Assembly (NCBI GenBank): GCA_045504435.1
Contig: JBEULC010000001.1
Span: 434,001 to 498,000, forward strand
Length of the DNA: 64,000 nt
Source of the DNA: JBEULC01 sp045504435
GTDB taxonomy: Bacteria; Pseudomonadota; Alphaproteobacteria; WRAU01; Hepatincolaceae
Direction: 5' to 3'
The notes under the pieces are model-generated. The model was not told where the DNA came from. It did not search any database and saw nothing but the letters and a program-made list of their open reading frames with translations. Shown in pieces: positions 17,842 to 26,505 of the stretch (position 1 is its first letter; each line of letters opens with the position of its first letter). The position numbers were made by a program, and so were the translations under genes.

Positions 17842-18981
17842 TTAAAATTTAACGATCACAAAGATACTGCATAAACATATAAAAGAAGTAGCAAGCCAAG
17901 TTAAATTTGGATTAATAAAATAAAGCATTCCTAAAAGATAAGGCCCTATTATTCTGCCTAAGCTACCAAAGGATTGGTTTATGCCAAAAATCATACCTTG
18001 CTGATTTTTGTTACCTTGTAGTGATAGATTTACATTGATACTAGGCAAAATCATCCCCATACCCAAAGCCATAACAAAAGTAAAAAAGTATAAACTTATA
18101 AAATTATTAGTTATCACTAAAGAAGCCATCCCTAGCATAAAAGTAGCAAATCCTGCGATTAAGGCTTTTTTAGGAACGGGAAATAATTTAGGGGAGAGCA
18201 ATTGTCCAAGTGCCACTACCACAGAAAATCCACCCCAATATAAACCTAAATTTTGAGAAGTAAGCAAAAATTTATGATTTAACCATAGGCTTAGATAAAC
18301 CTCTAAGCCAGCTAAAATTAAAGAAAATAAAATGGTCAAATAGGTAAATAAAATAATAGTTTTGTTAGTATAAATTTGCTTAATATTAGTCCAGATATTT
18401 ATGTGCTTGGCCTGTTTGCGCTCAGCGACACTTAAAGTTTCTCTTAAAAATATAAAAGCAAGTATTGCAGATAATAAGGTAAAAAAGGCGGCTACATTGA
18501 AGGGTAAAGCAAAATTAGCTAATAATAGATCATTAGTATTACCTGCTAATAATCCTCCTAGGGCTGGTCCTAAAATAAAACCTAAGCTAAAGGATATACC
18601 TAAATATGACATATTTTTAAATTTATTTTCCTTAGTAGATAAATCTGAAAGACAAGCAAAAGCGACCGAGAAATTTCCTGTACAAAAGCCTGCTGCAGCT
18701 CTTAAGAGCAATAGTTCACCATATGATTCGCTTAAGCCTGTAAAATAATAAGCCACAGCAGCAAAAAATAACGGTACAGCTAAAAGATATTTCCTACCAA
18801 TTTTATCACTTAAAATACCAAATACCATACTCCCGATTAAATTAAATAAGGCGAAACTAGAAACTAAATAACCTACTTGCATATCATTAAGAGCAAATTG
18901 AAGTTTTAAAAGTGGTAATAAAGGAAAAATCATTCCAAATCCTAAAAGATCAATAAAGGTTACCAGTAGTAAAATAATCAT
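17842..18981 (-). CDS. MFS drug-efflux transporter, TetA-like (array copy 2)
   Basis: A 379-residue homologue of copy 1 with the same landmarks: VTFIDLLGFGMIFPLLPLL, FGILSDKIGRK, FSLGFILGPALGGLLAG and NQQGMIFGINQSFGSLGRII. Copies 1 and 2 resemble each other more than either resembles copy 4, which suggests a recent tandem duplication. It ends slightly early, at VIVKF, so the final cytoplasmic tail is shorter than in copies 1 and 4. The substrate is unknown. About 90 bp separates it from copy 1, so the two may share a transcript or have duplicated promoters. Confidence 0.85.
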   Translation of the reverse strand: MIILLLVTFIDLLGFGMIFPLLPLLKLQFALNDMQVGYLVSSFALFNLIGSMVFGILSDKIGRKYLLAVPLFFAAVAYYFTGLSESYGELLLLRAAAGFCTGNFSVAFACLSDLSTKENKFKNMSYLGISFSLGFILGPALGGLLAGNTNDLLLANFALPFNVAAFFTLLSAILAFIFLRETLSVAERKQAKHINIWTNIKQIYTNKTIILFTYLTILFSLILAGLEVYLSLWLNHKFLLTSQNLGLYWGGFSVVVALGQLLSPKLFPVPKKALIAGFATFMLGMASLVITNNFISLYFFTFVMALGMGMILPSINVNLSLQGNKNQQGMIFGINQSFGSLGRIIGPYLLGMLYFINPNLTWLATSFICLCSIFVIVKF

Positions 18982-19123
18982 TGTAATTGGTCCTGTGTAC
19001 TTCTTGAAAGTAAAAATATAACATCTACTTTGTTTGTAGCCCTCATATAATCATTAAAGAGATATTTTTAATATAGCTTAAATATCTATCTTCCCGCTTG
19101 AATAATAAAATGAATGAATATAA

Positions 19124-19170
19124 TAAATATAATTAGCACTTACTTTAGTTGTATTTGCTAATTATATTTA
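19124..19170. repeat. Inverted repeat, 15-bp perfect stem
   Basis: TAAATATAATTAGCA and TGCTAATTATATTTA pair perfectly around a 17-nt loop. It lies between MFS copy 2 and the broken copy 3. It could be the terminator of an earlier transcript or part of a promoter-region palindrome. Confidence 0.6.
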
Positions 19171-19194
19171 ATGATCTTTAGATTTTAAAGCTTA

Positions 19195-19238
19195 TTAACA
19201 TAGAAGCAACCTCCTTACGAAGGTTGCTTCTATGTTAA
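19195..19238 (-). terminator. 18-bp perfect palindrome, terminator of the broken MFS copy
   Basis: The arms 19195-19212 and 19221-19238 are fully complementary (TTAACATAGAAGCAACCT and its reverse complement) with an 8-nt loop. It lies 20 bp past the end of the pseudogene. It is unusually long and GC-richer than its surroundings, so a mobile palindromic element is a second possibility. Confidence 0.65.
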
Positions 19239-19257
19239 TCATTATAAAATATATAAG

Positions 19258-19651
19258 CTATTTTTTCAATCTTTTAAATCTAATAGGAATAGAAAGAATA
19301 CAAAAAATAGCAATTCAAGCCCAACTAAAATTAGGGTTAACGCTATATAATAACCCGGTTAAATAATGGCTAATTATTCCACCACCACTAATACTGTGGC
19401 TAATACCCCAAATCAACCCTTGCTGATTAAAGCTGCTTTCTATAGCTAATTTACTATAAATATTTAGGAAAATTAAATCCATTGAAAAAACTATTATATC
19501 TAACGCCATAAAAGGAGCAGTTAAATTTGCCAGCTTAATATCATAGTTCCAGTGGAGATAAAACAAATTGAAGTTTAATTAGGGGCAATAAAGGAAAGAT
19601 CATACCAAAGCCGAGCTGATCAATAAATGTAATTAACAGCAATATAAACAT
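19258..19651 (-). pseudogene. Internally deleted MFS transporter (array copy 3)
   Basis: From ATG 19651 the frame reads MFILLLITFIDQLGFGMIFP and LLPLIKLQF, the first helix of the TetA-like array genes. It then jumps, with a stop and a frame change, straight to the C-terminal region: NQQGLIWGISHSISGGG, the same NQQG block as copies 1 and 2. The reading continues to NPNFSW, an in-frame TGA, then FCILSIPIRFKRLKK and a natural stop at 19258. About 270 residues are missing. It is a dead copy produced by deletion. Confidence 0.85.
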
Positions 19652-19942
19652 TTTAAGTCTCTTAAGTGAATTTTAATTTAATAAAACTGCCTTAATAAAA
19701 TTCATTATAAACTAGCTATAAGGGCTAATTTAAAAATATTAGAAAACCCATTATTATTATATTATAAAATGAAAAATAGCTAAAATATGCAGATAAGCAT
19801 AATGCAATATAGGTAGTATAAAACAATTTATAGATAATTAAGGAAGCATAGTTAGAAAAATCTATAGAAGATGCTACTTATAAGTCTATGACTATAAGAA
19901 CGCTTATGATCTTAGACTCATCATTGCAAAATAGTAAAATTA
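19652..19942. other. Spacer between the MFS pseudogene and rpmE
   Basis: About 290 bp of AT-rich DNA. I see no gene, RNA or clear stem-loop. It presumably holds the relict promoter of the pseudogene and the 3' end of the rpmE transcript. Confidence 0.4.
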
Positions 19943-20182
19943 CTACTGAGTTTGGGATTTTTTATCAATACCAAAGTTGCCGAATCTTGCATTAAATTTA
20001 GATAATCTACCAGCACTATCAGATAATTTATGATTGCCAGTCCATGCGGGATGAGTTTTGGTATCAATATCTAAAATCATTACATCTCCTGTTTTCCCCC
20101 AGGTTGATCTGGTTTTAGCTTTGCTGCCATCCGTAAATTGGATCGAGATTTCGTGATAATCTGGATGTATACCTTTTTTCAT
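19943..20182 (-). CDS. rpmE: Large ribosomal subunit protein bL31
   Basis: A 79-residue 50S protein. It starts MKKGIHPDYHEISIQFTDGS, then THPAWTGNHKL and FNARFGNFG, the standard L31 blocks. There is no cysteine, so this is the zinc-independent (C-minus) form found in other reduced alphaproteobacteria. A GGAAAAAC site precedes the ATG. It lies inside the MFS array, which suggests that the transporters duplicated around an ancestral rpmE. Confidence 0.95.
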   Translation of the reverse strand: MKKGIHPDYHEISIQFTDGSKAKTRSTWGKTGDVMILDIDTKTHPAWTGNHKLSDSAGRLSKFNARFGNFGIDKKSQTQ

Positions 20183-20296
20183 TGTTTTTCCTTTAAGTGC
20201 CTATAAGTTTTTATAATTCCAATAAGTTTTTAATGTATCTGAAATCATGTTAAATGTCAAACAATATATACATTAAACTAAAGAAACCCTATTGCT

Positions 20297-21478
20297 CTAA
20301 TGATTTAATTTATGTAAAGCGTTTTGCTTTTCTACCCACATAAACCTAACTGTAATAATTACTGCTAAAGAAAAGGATAAAGCAATGGTAAGCCATCCAT
20401 AATTAGGCGAGGTATTAGCATAGATAAATCCTACAATTATCGGACCTAAACTTTGACCCAACGTTCCAGCGGATTGGCTAATACCCAATACAAAACCTCT
20501 TTGGGATTCAGAGCCATATAAAGAAATAGTAGAATTTAAATTTGGAAATAAAATACCAATGCCAATAGCTAAAAAGATTAAAATAATTACTAAGCTCACC
20601 ATGTTAGGATTAAATAAAAGAGCAAAGGTAGAAATTGAGGAAATAAGAAAACCGATTAAAATCGCTTTGCTACCTGTGATATGTTTAGGTGAGATAATTT
20701 GTACCAAAGCAGCGAAAAAAGCAAAAGTAGTTCCTATAATACCAAGAGATAAAGGGCTAAGGTGAAATTTCATAACACTCCAAGTACTTAAAAATACATT
20801 AAGCGAGGCAAAGGAAAACCACATTAAAACCGATAGATAAATAAGGAAAGTGATATATTTATCATTAAAAATAAGTAATAAGGTGCGCTTAATCCTTGCT
20901 ACAGGATCAAATTTATTGGATTTTACAGAAAGTGATAAAGTCTCCTTTAAAAATATAGCGGCCATTATCGCTGCTACTAAAGTAAAGACACAAGCTATAT
21001 TAAACACGAGTTGAACGTCAGCGCCTTCAACAGTAGGTCCACCAAAAAATCCGCCAATAATCGGTCCTAACATAAATCCAATTCCTGAAGCGGCCCCGAT
21101 ATACCCCATATATTTAGCTCTTTTATTACTGGTAGATAAATCAGCTACTGAGGCCAAAACCACTGAAATATTCCCTGTAAACATCCCTGCCAGACTACGC
21201 GCTAATAAGGCACCATAAAAGGTTGTGGCTTCAGCGAGGAGTTTGTAAGATGCACTAATAAAAAGCAAACATACAATTATAATAATTTTCCTCCCATATT
21301 TATCACTTAAGGCTCCTAAAAACGGGGCTGTTAAAAGTTGAAAAAAAGCAAAAGCTGAAATTAATAGTCCCAATTGGATGGGACTAAGACTATACTTAAG
21401 CGCAAATATTGGCAATAAAGGGAGAATAATGCCAAATCCAATGGAATCAGTTAATACTATTAAAAATAATAAAGGCAT
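20297..21478 (-). CDS. MFS drug-efflux transporter, TetA-like (array copy 4)
   Basis: A 393-residue inner-membrane transporter with 12 predicted helices. Landmarks are IVLTDSIGFGIILPLLPIF, LGALSDKYGRK (motif A), SGIGFMLGPIIGGFFGG (motif C type) and SQRGFVLGISQSAGTLGQSL. It is more diverged from copies 1 and 2 than they are from each other, and may represent the founder of the array. The substrate is unknown. It lies upstream of rpmE on the same strand, about 115 bp away. Confidence 0.85.
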   Translation of the reverse strand: MPLLFLIVLTDSIGFGIILPLLPIFALKYSLSPIQLGLLISAFAFFQLLTAPFLGALSDKYGRKIIIIVCLLFISASYKLLAEATTFYGALLARSLAGMFTGNISVVLASVADLSTSNKRAKYMGYIGAASGIGFMLGPIIGGFFGGPTVEGADVQLVFNIACVFTLVAAIMAAIFLKETLSLSVKSNKFDPVARIKRTLLLIFNDKYITFLIYLSVLMWFSFASLNVFLSTWSVMKFHLSPLSLGIIGTTFAFFAALVQIISPKHITGSKAILIGFLISSISTFALLFNPNMVSLVIILIFLAIGIGILFPNLNSTISLYGSESQRGFVLGISQSAGTLGQSLGPIIVGFIYANTSPNYGWLTIALSFSLAVIITVRFMWVEKQNALHKLNH

Positions 21479-21614
21479 TGATGGATCTTATCCCTTAATC
21501 AACCTATCATATACTCTAATCTTTATGATATAGGTTTTTCGTTAATTATTAACAGGAATTTTACCGTTTAATCTAAGCAAAGTATATTCAATTTATTCTA
21601 TAATGAAAATTAAA

Positions 21615-21923
21615 TTATTTTAAAGAAACATTAATGGATTGTGGACGTTGACGCCTAGGAGTAATATTAGGCGTAATCCCAGAAGTAGTAGTCCTAGACT
21701 CTTCAATGGTTGTTTGTCGCGGTGCTTCTATAAGCTTTGCCACTTCTGGATGGATATTACTTTTAGGTAAACAAGTGGAAATATCCTCAGGAGGAGATAA
21801 TTCATAAAACATGCTAGAATTATAATAAGGAGAAAATTGTATACAGGCACGCAACATACCAGGAAAGATCATAGCAGAAATCATAGTAAAGATTAATATT
21901 ATTTTTAAATTATAAAATCTCAC
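21615..21923 (-). CDS. Small exported protein of unknown function
   Basis: A 102-residue protein. Residues 1-26 form a signal peptide or membrane anchor (a basic start, then LKIILIFTMISAMIFPGML and RAC). The mature part has two cysteines (C27 and C51) and a Thr/Pro/Arg-rich, probably disordered tail (TTTSGITPNITPRRQRPQS). I do not recognise a family. C27 sits after MLRA rather than in a proper lipobox, so I do not call it a lipoprotein. It stands alone between the MFS array and the suhB-like gene. Confidence 0.5.
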   Translation of the reverse strand: MRFYNLKIILIFTMISAMIFPGMLRACIQFSPYYNSSMFYELSPPEDISTCLPKSNIHPEVAKLIEAPRQTTIEESRTTTSGITPNITPRRQRPQSINVSLK

Positions 21924-22023
21924 TAATTTTCCCTTGAGTTTTTATATATTATCTAGCTAAATTATTCTTAAATTTTTTAGAAAAATCATATTCTTAATAT
22001 TTTGATACTAAAAATATTTTAGA

Positions 22024-22734
22024 TTAATTTGTTTTTTTTAAAGAAATGATATTTTTTTTATCATCTAAAACGATATCAAAAACAATTCCTGCTTCTTGGG
22101 CAATTAGTAAAGCAGGTGCTAGTAAATGATAAGGGGTTTTTTCTTTAAAAATACAATCATCAATTTTATTAGCGCTAAGATAACACAGCTCTAAAGCCTT
22201 ACAATTACTTATGCAGATAAATTGATAACTATCAAAATCTAAATTTTTAACTGCTATTTTATCAGTAGCAATAGTTAAAGGAGCTTCTATTTTCTCTGAG
22301 CTTCTATAACGTAATTTCCTTTTATTATAAAAAGCTCCTTGGCCCTTCTCGGCATAAAACATTTCATAGGTAATAGGATTATAAATAACTGAAGCAAATA
22401 CTTGACTATCTCTTTCTAAGTAAGCCGAGCAGGCAAAATTAGGAGAGCCTCTGCTAAAATTGGTTAATCCTAAAATACCACTTAGGTAAAAATAATTAGA
22501 TTCATCTTGTTTAGGAATTAAACTACCGTCAAATTTTTTAATACTGTAAGTAGGTTTATATTTTTCTAAATTTTTCTGTAAATTTAATAAAAAATATTGA
22601 TTAGTTTTTTCAGCAAAGGTAAAAGCTTGATTAGGATTATTTAAAAAATTTTCTATTTCACCAAAATCTCTAATTACGCTATTACAAGAATCTTTTACGC
22701 CCTGGGAAATAATGGTATGGATTAAAAGAGACAT
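22024..22734 (-). CDS. Inositol-monophosphatase-like protein without metal-binding motif
   Basis: A 236-residue member of the SuhB/IMPase fold by its ordered landmarks: LSGILGLTNFSRGSPNFACS aligns with the family's DPLDGTTNFxxGxPxFAVS, then SVIYNPITYEMFYAEKGQGAFYN, and near the end YHLLAPALLIAQEAG aligns with WDxAAGxLLxxEAGG. The metal ligands are gone: DPLDGT has become SGILGL and the final WD has become YH. A phosphatase activity is therefore unlikely; SuhB-like RNA-polymerase or ribosome-assembly roles need no catalysis and are conceivable. It starts 5 bp after efp and should be co-transcribed with it. Confidence 0.7.
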   Translation of the reverse strand: MSLLIHTIISQGVKDSCNSVIRDFGEIENFLNNPNQAFTFAEKTNQYFLLNLQKNLEKYKPTYSIKKFDGSLIPKQDESNYFYLSGILGLTNFSRGSPNFACSAYLERDSQVFASVIYNPITYEMFYAEKGQGAFYNKRKLRYRSSEKIEAPLTIATDKIAVKNLDFDSYQFICISNCKALELCYLSANKIDDCIFKEKTPYHLLAPALLIAQEAGIVFDIVLDDKKNIISLKKTN

Positions 22735-22739
22735 GAAAT

Positions 22740-23300
22740 TTATTTTGTCCTTTCTACGTAAGAATTATCCGCCGTATTTACTACTATTTTAGTATTAACC
22801 CCAATATGAGGAGGCACTGTAGTTCTAATCCCATTTTCTAAAGTAGCAGGTTTAAAGGAACTAGAAGCAGTTTGCCCTTTAATTACGGCTTCGGTATCTA
22901 TAACTTCTAAAACTACAGTAGCTGGGAGTTCTAAATCTATAGCTTTTTCTTCATAAAGCTCAATGGTTACAGGCATACCTTCTTTCAAAAATAGCAGTTT
23001 GTTTTCCCCAATATCACTTTTTGATAATAAAATTTCTTCATAGTTTTCTTGGTTAGTAAATATATAAAAACCCTTATCTTCATAAGAAAATACACAATCT
23101 TTTTGTTCTAAAATAGCGCGATCAATTGTAGCTTCTGAGCGGAATCTTTCATTAATTTTGGTGCCACTTAAGACATCTTTTAATTCGGTTTGCTGATATG
23201 CGCCTCCTTTACCAGGTTTAACATGCTCAGTTTTTACAACCCTAAAGAGTCTATCATTATGCTTAATAATCATGCCAATACGAAGTTCGTTTGCTTTCAT
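22740..23300 (-). CDS. efp: Translation elongation factor P
   Basis: Relieves ribosome stalling at polyproline stretches. The 186 residues form three barrel domains. The modified-lysine loop reads VKPGKGGAYQQTEL, with the conserved Lys in PGKGG (Lys34-equivalent, beta-lysylated in enteric bacteria). The C-terminal block GQTASSSFKPATLENGIRT and VPPHIGVNTKIVVNT are typical. No epmA or epmB is in view. It is the first gene of a two-gene unit with the IMPase-like gene. Confidence 0.96.
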   Translation of the reverse strand: MKANELRIGMIIKHNDRLFRVVKTEHVKPGKGGAYQQTELKDVLSGTKINERFRSEATIDRAILEQKDCVFSYEDKGFYIFTNQENYEEILLSKSDIGENKLLFLKEGMPVTIELYEEKAIDLELPATVVLEVIDTEAVIKGQTASSSFKPATLENGIRTTVPPHIGVNTKIVVNTADNSYVERTK

Positions 23301-23467
23301 ATGTACCTACTATTTGGGTTGATTTTATTATTTTTATTTAGTTTATAAAGATTCAAACTATTTAATTATTAAGGGGAGAAAGTTGTTTGCCAAAATAGCT
23401 ATTTTTATATAAGTATCCTTAATATAATTACCTTATTAAGATAATTATAATCTGACTTAGTGTAGCT

Positions 23468-23917
23468 TTAATTGCGAAAATATTCAAATACATTTTCTTG
23501 ATCAGCAAATAATTGGCTTTCTTTAGAAATTGCTAACTCTTTTAAACTAGCAAATACCTCTTTAGGTACTTTACTTAAAATAATATATTTAAATTCATTT
23601 TCTAGAGCAAATATAGTATAAGAAAGACTATTTTTACAATCTAAAACTATTTTGTGGTTAAAATTATTATGATAGGCAATAGTATTTTTTAATAAAATAA
23701 TACCTAAATTATGAATTAGATAATAATCAATTAGTATAATTTCTGTAAACTCTTGAAAACCTGTTAAAGAAATATAACAGCCTCTCCCAAGAGCAAGTAT
23801 TAAAGCCTCTTGATCAGCAACAGTTATAATAGAGAAATTTTTACAAGGAAAAGATTTATAAGCCATTGGATTACTATTAAACTGACTTAACATTATTTGA
23901 TTAAATTTTAGTAGCAT
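23468..23917 (-). CDS. Hypothetical protein
   Basis: A 149-residue protein without clear signal peptide. Hydrophobic strand-like segments (FTEIILIDYYLIHNLGIILLK, IVLDC, KYIILSKVP) alternate with charged parts, which suggests a small soluble alpha/beta fold. I do not recognise the family. An ATG at M9 or M18 is also possible as the start. It lies between gap and efp on the same strand, about 115 bp from the gap stop. Confidence 0.55.
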   Translation of the reverse strand: MLLKFNQIMLSQFNSNPMAYKSFPCKNFSIITVADQEALILALGRGCYISLTGFQEFTEIILIDYYLIHNLGIILLKNTIAYHNNFNHKIVLDCKNSLSYTIFALENEFKYIILSKVPKEVFASLKELAISKESQLFADQENVFEYFRN

Positions 23918-24034
23918 ATTTACTTAAATCTCCTTAAAAGCCAAAAGTTTAAAATAAGAAAACTTTAAGAAATATGCTACTAAATAATAAGTAAAGCTTT
24001 AAGATAATCTACAAAGAAATCTTAAAGAGTATTC

Positions 24035-25048
24035 TTAAAGAAGGCTTGCCATAATTGCTGCACTATCAGCCATTCTAGTGGAGAAACCCCACTCATTATC
24101 ATACCATGATACCACTCTTACTAAGTTACCACCGATCACTTGAGTTTGAGTAAGATCAAATACCGAGCTAAAAGGAGAATGATTAAAATCACAAGATACT
24201 AAAGGCTCTGAGTTTACTCCTAAAATTCCTTTTAAATTTTTAGAATTACTAGCATTAGTAAGAGTTCTATTAATTTCTTCTACAGTAGTAGGCTTCATAG
24301 AAATAAATTTGAAATCAATTAAAGATACATTTGGCGTCGGCACGCGAATCGCTGAACCATCCAATTTTCCTTTTAATTCAGGCAATACCTCACCAACTGC
24401 TTTAGCAGCTCCAGTTGAGGTTGGAATCATTGATAAAGCACCAGCTCTAGCTCTTCTTAAATCTTTATGCAAAGTATCTACAATGGGTTGATCTCCAGTA
24501 TAAGAATGGATAGTACTGCAGAAACCTTTTTCAATTCCGATTTCATTATTTAAAACATAGGCTACAGGAGCCAAGCAATTAGTAGTACAAGAAGCGTTAG
24601 AAACCACTAAATGTTCTTTAGTAAGCTTATGATGATTAACGCCATAAACCATAAATAAATCAGCATTTTCACATGGTGCAGATACTAATACCCTTTTAGC
24701 TCCTGCACTAAGGTGGGCAGAGGCTTTTTCTTTAGTTACAAATATTCCTGTACATTCAAACACTATATCAATATTAAGTTCTTTCCAAGGTAATTTATTA
24801 GGATCTCTTTCTGCAATTACTGTGATATCCTTACCATTAGCTGATATTAATTTGTCGCTCTTAGCTTCAATTGCAAAAGGGAATTTGCCATGAACACTAT
24901 CATATTTTAATAAGTGAGCATTAGCTTGAGCTGATCCTAAATCATTAATAGCTACTACTTCCATATCTTTTCTGCCACTTTCTAATAAAGCTCTGAAAGT
25001 TAGTCTTCCTATTCTTCCGAACCCATTTATAGCTACACGAGTAACCAT
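24035..25048 (-). CDS. gap: Glyceraldehyde-3-phosphate dehydrogenase
   Basis: Converts glyceraldehyde 3-phosphate to 1,3-bisphosphoglycerate with NAD(P). I start it at ATG 25048, preceded by AGGAGAGA, which gives 337 residues beginning MVTRVAINGFGRIGR; the open frame runs 18 codons further upstream without a ribosome site. Catalytic Cys154 is in SNASCTTNCLAPV and the partner His is near residue 181 (STIHSYTGDQ). The C-terminal WYDNEWGFSTRMAD is standard. It stands alone. Together with the phosphofructokinase at 14.5 kb it supports a working central carbon segment. Confidence 0.96.
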   Translation of the reverse strand: MVTRVAINGFGRIGRLTFRALLESGRKDMEVVAINDLGSAQANAHLLKYDSVHGKFPFAIEAKSDKLISANGKDITVIAERDPNKLPWKELNIDIVFECTGIFVTKEKASAHLSAGAKRVLVSAPCENADLFMVYGVNHHKLTKEHLVVSNASCTTNCLAPVAYVLNNEIGIEKGFCSTIHSYTGDQPIVDTLHKDLRRARAGALSMIPTSTGAAKAVGEVLPELKGKLDGSAIRVPTPNVSLIDFKFISMKPTTVEEINRTLTNASNSKNLKGILGVNSEPLVSCDFNHSPFSSVFDLTQTQVIGGNLVRVVSWYDNEWGFSTRMADSAAIMASLL

Positions 25049-25212
25049 ATTATCTCTCCTTGTTAAATAAACACCCATATTATAATATAAGTATATTAGC
25101 ATTCAAATTAAATTATGTATAACTAAATATTTTGCATATTTTATAATGAAGTACCTAGGTATTTTAGGTTTATTTTATAGATTTATGCAATAAGGCTTCA
25201 ATTGACAACATA

Positions 25213-25241
25213 TTGACTATCAAGGCTTTTAATATTATGAT
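25213..25241 (+). promoter_or_regulatory. Sigma-70-type promoter for the coiled-coil/zapA operon
   Basis: TTGACT and TATGAT separated by 17 bp, with the predicted start about 40 bp upstream of the first gene of the pair. Confidence 0.5.
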
Positions 25242-25289
25242 AGTAACACCATATCGCCTTATTAGGTAGCATAAAAATAAGAGAATAAA

Positions 25290-25604
25290 TTGGATAAAAA
25301 TATCGTTTTAACCTTGGAAAAGCTAGATGTAATTAATAATTATCTAGCAGCTTTAGTAGAGAAATATGAAGAAATAAAAAGGCAAGAAATGGAGCCTACT
25401 TTTTTTGATCTACCAGTGATTAAAGAAACGCTTTTTCAAAAAGAATTAATCCAAAAACAATTAGTTTATGGAGAAAATGAAGAAATACAAAGATTAAAAC
25501 ACGAAAATCAAATTCTTCAATCTAAACTTGAGGATTATACCCAAGCTTTAGTATCCATAAATAAAGAAGTTGTTGGCTTAATTGAAGTTTTAAAAAGCAT
25601 CTAA
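25290..25604 (+). CDS. Small coiled-coil protein upstream of zapA
   Basis: A 104-residue, strongly helical, charged protein. Residues 60-104 have a regular heptad-like spacing (EEIQRLKHENQILQSKLEDY). The start is TTG 25290. Alphaproteobacteria often carry a short coiled-coil gene (DUF4164-like) just before zapA, so a role in cell division with ZapA is plausible but inferred from position and fold only. The next gene begins 37 bp downstream. Confidence 0.6.
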   Translation: MDKNIVLTLEKLDVINNYLAALVEKYEEIKRQEMEPTFFDLPVIKETLFQKELIQKQLVYGENEEIQRLKHENQILQSKLEDYTQALVSINKEVVGLIEVLKSI

Positions 25605-25641
25605 AAGATCAAAATTTTAAAGTATTTTTAAGAGATTTAAT

Positions 25642-26007
25642 ATGACTATTGTAGAAATTAAGGTAAATAATAAATTATATCAAATTGGTTGTGAACTAGA
25701 AGATGAAACAAAAATTATAGATTCTGCTAAACTGCTTAATGAAAAAATAGAACTGTTAAAAAGTCAGAGTCCTTCATTTTTTATGAATCTCAATAATGAA
25801 CTAATCTTTTTATTCCAACTCTTACTTACTTTATCTGATGATATAAGTAACACGGATAAAGCAAGTTTTAATCAAAATTTGGATCTTTTTGAGGGTAACA
25901 CATTGAAAATTAGCCAAGAGGGACCTTCTATCACATTAAATAAGATTGAAGATAAGATTAGCCTTATCAATGTTAACATTAATAAACTCAAAAAATTAAT
26001 TCCTTAA
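25642..26007 (+). CDS. zapA: Cell division protein ZapA
   Basis: Bundles FtsZ filaments at the division ring. The 121 residues begin with the ZapA domain: VEIKVNNKLYQIGCELEDET, then LNEKIELLKSQ and a helix rich in Leu. The C-terminal coil (LNKIEDKISLINVNINKLKK) fits the ZapA coiled-coil tail. It is followed by the 6S RNA candidate and the 5-formyl-THF cyclo-ligase gene, reproducing the zapA-ssrS-ygfA order known from proteobacteria, which supports all three calls. Confidence 0.85.
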   Translation: MTIVEIKVNNKLYQIGCELEDETKIIDSAKLLNEKIELLKSQSPSFFMNLNNELIFLFQLLLTLSDDISNTDKASFNQNLDLFEGNTLKISQEGPSITLNKIEDKISLINVNINKLKKLIP

Positions 26008-26179
26008 GAAGATATTTAACTACTTTTCTATAAAATAACCTTGTTGGGATTTAGATTTTTTGCAGTATGTCTATGAGAATGAAACAAGTAATTGCAACTT
26101 TATGGAGAAGAAGTTATTATGTTATACAATCTATAATTTATTTTATTATTAGAAAATTACTGTTATAATTTTCTAATAC

Positions 26180-26207
26180 TTGCTAATACAAAAAAACAAT
26201 TTATAAC
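26180..26207 (+). promoter_or_regulatory. Promoter of the 6S RNA candidate
   Basis: TTGCTA (26180-26185) and TATAAC (26202-26207) are spaced by 16 bp. A start about 8-10 bp later falls at the 5' end of the RNA defined by the closing stem. Confidence 0.5.
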
Positions 26208-26216
26208 AAAAATAGA

Positions 26217-26370
26217 TCATAAGAAGCGGGGAAGTTTGTTAGGTATTATATATCCTAGGGCTACAATCTTTATATAGGGAGCTATAACTAAATGATGAGT
26301 ATATTTAGCACCCAACTTTTAAATCTGCCTGTTTAAGATTTAATAGCGACGGTTTCTCGGCTTCTTATAA
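26217..26370 (+). ncRNA. ssrS: 6S RNA (SsrS), candidate
   Basis: A segment of about 153 nt closed by ATAAGAAGC (26219-26227) pairing with GCTTCTTAT (26360-26368), extended inward by GGGGAA against TTCTCG. Inside it lie the large internal asymmetric regions expected of 6S RNA, which mimics an open promoter and binds sigma-70 RNA polymerase. The length, position between zapA and the 5-formyl-THF cyclo-ligase gene, and a promoter-like pair just upstream all agree. A T-rich stretch follows. I did not model the internal bubble in detail. Confidence 0.75.
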
Positions 26371-26505
26371 TATAGTTTTTAAAAGCAAGGTAAATTAGGT
26401 GATTTAATAGTAATTATGTAGATTTTGTATATTGATGTAGTATTTAATAGCTATATGTTAATCATATGTAAATTAGTTAACAATGATAATTTCTAGGGGG
26501 TTGCA

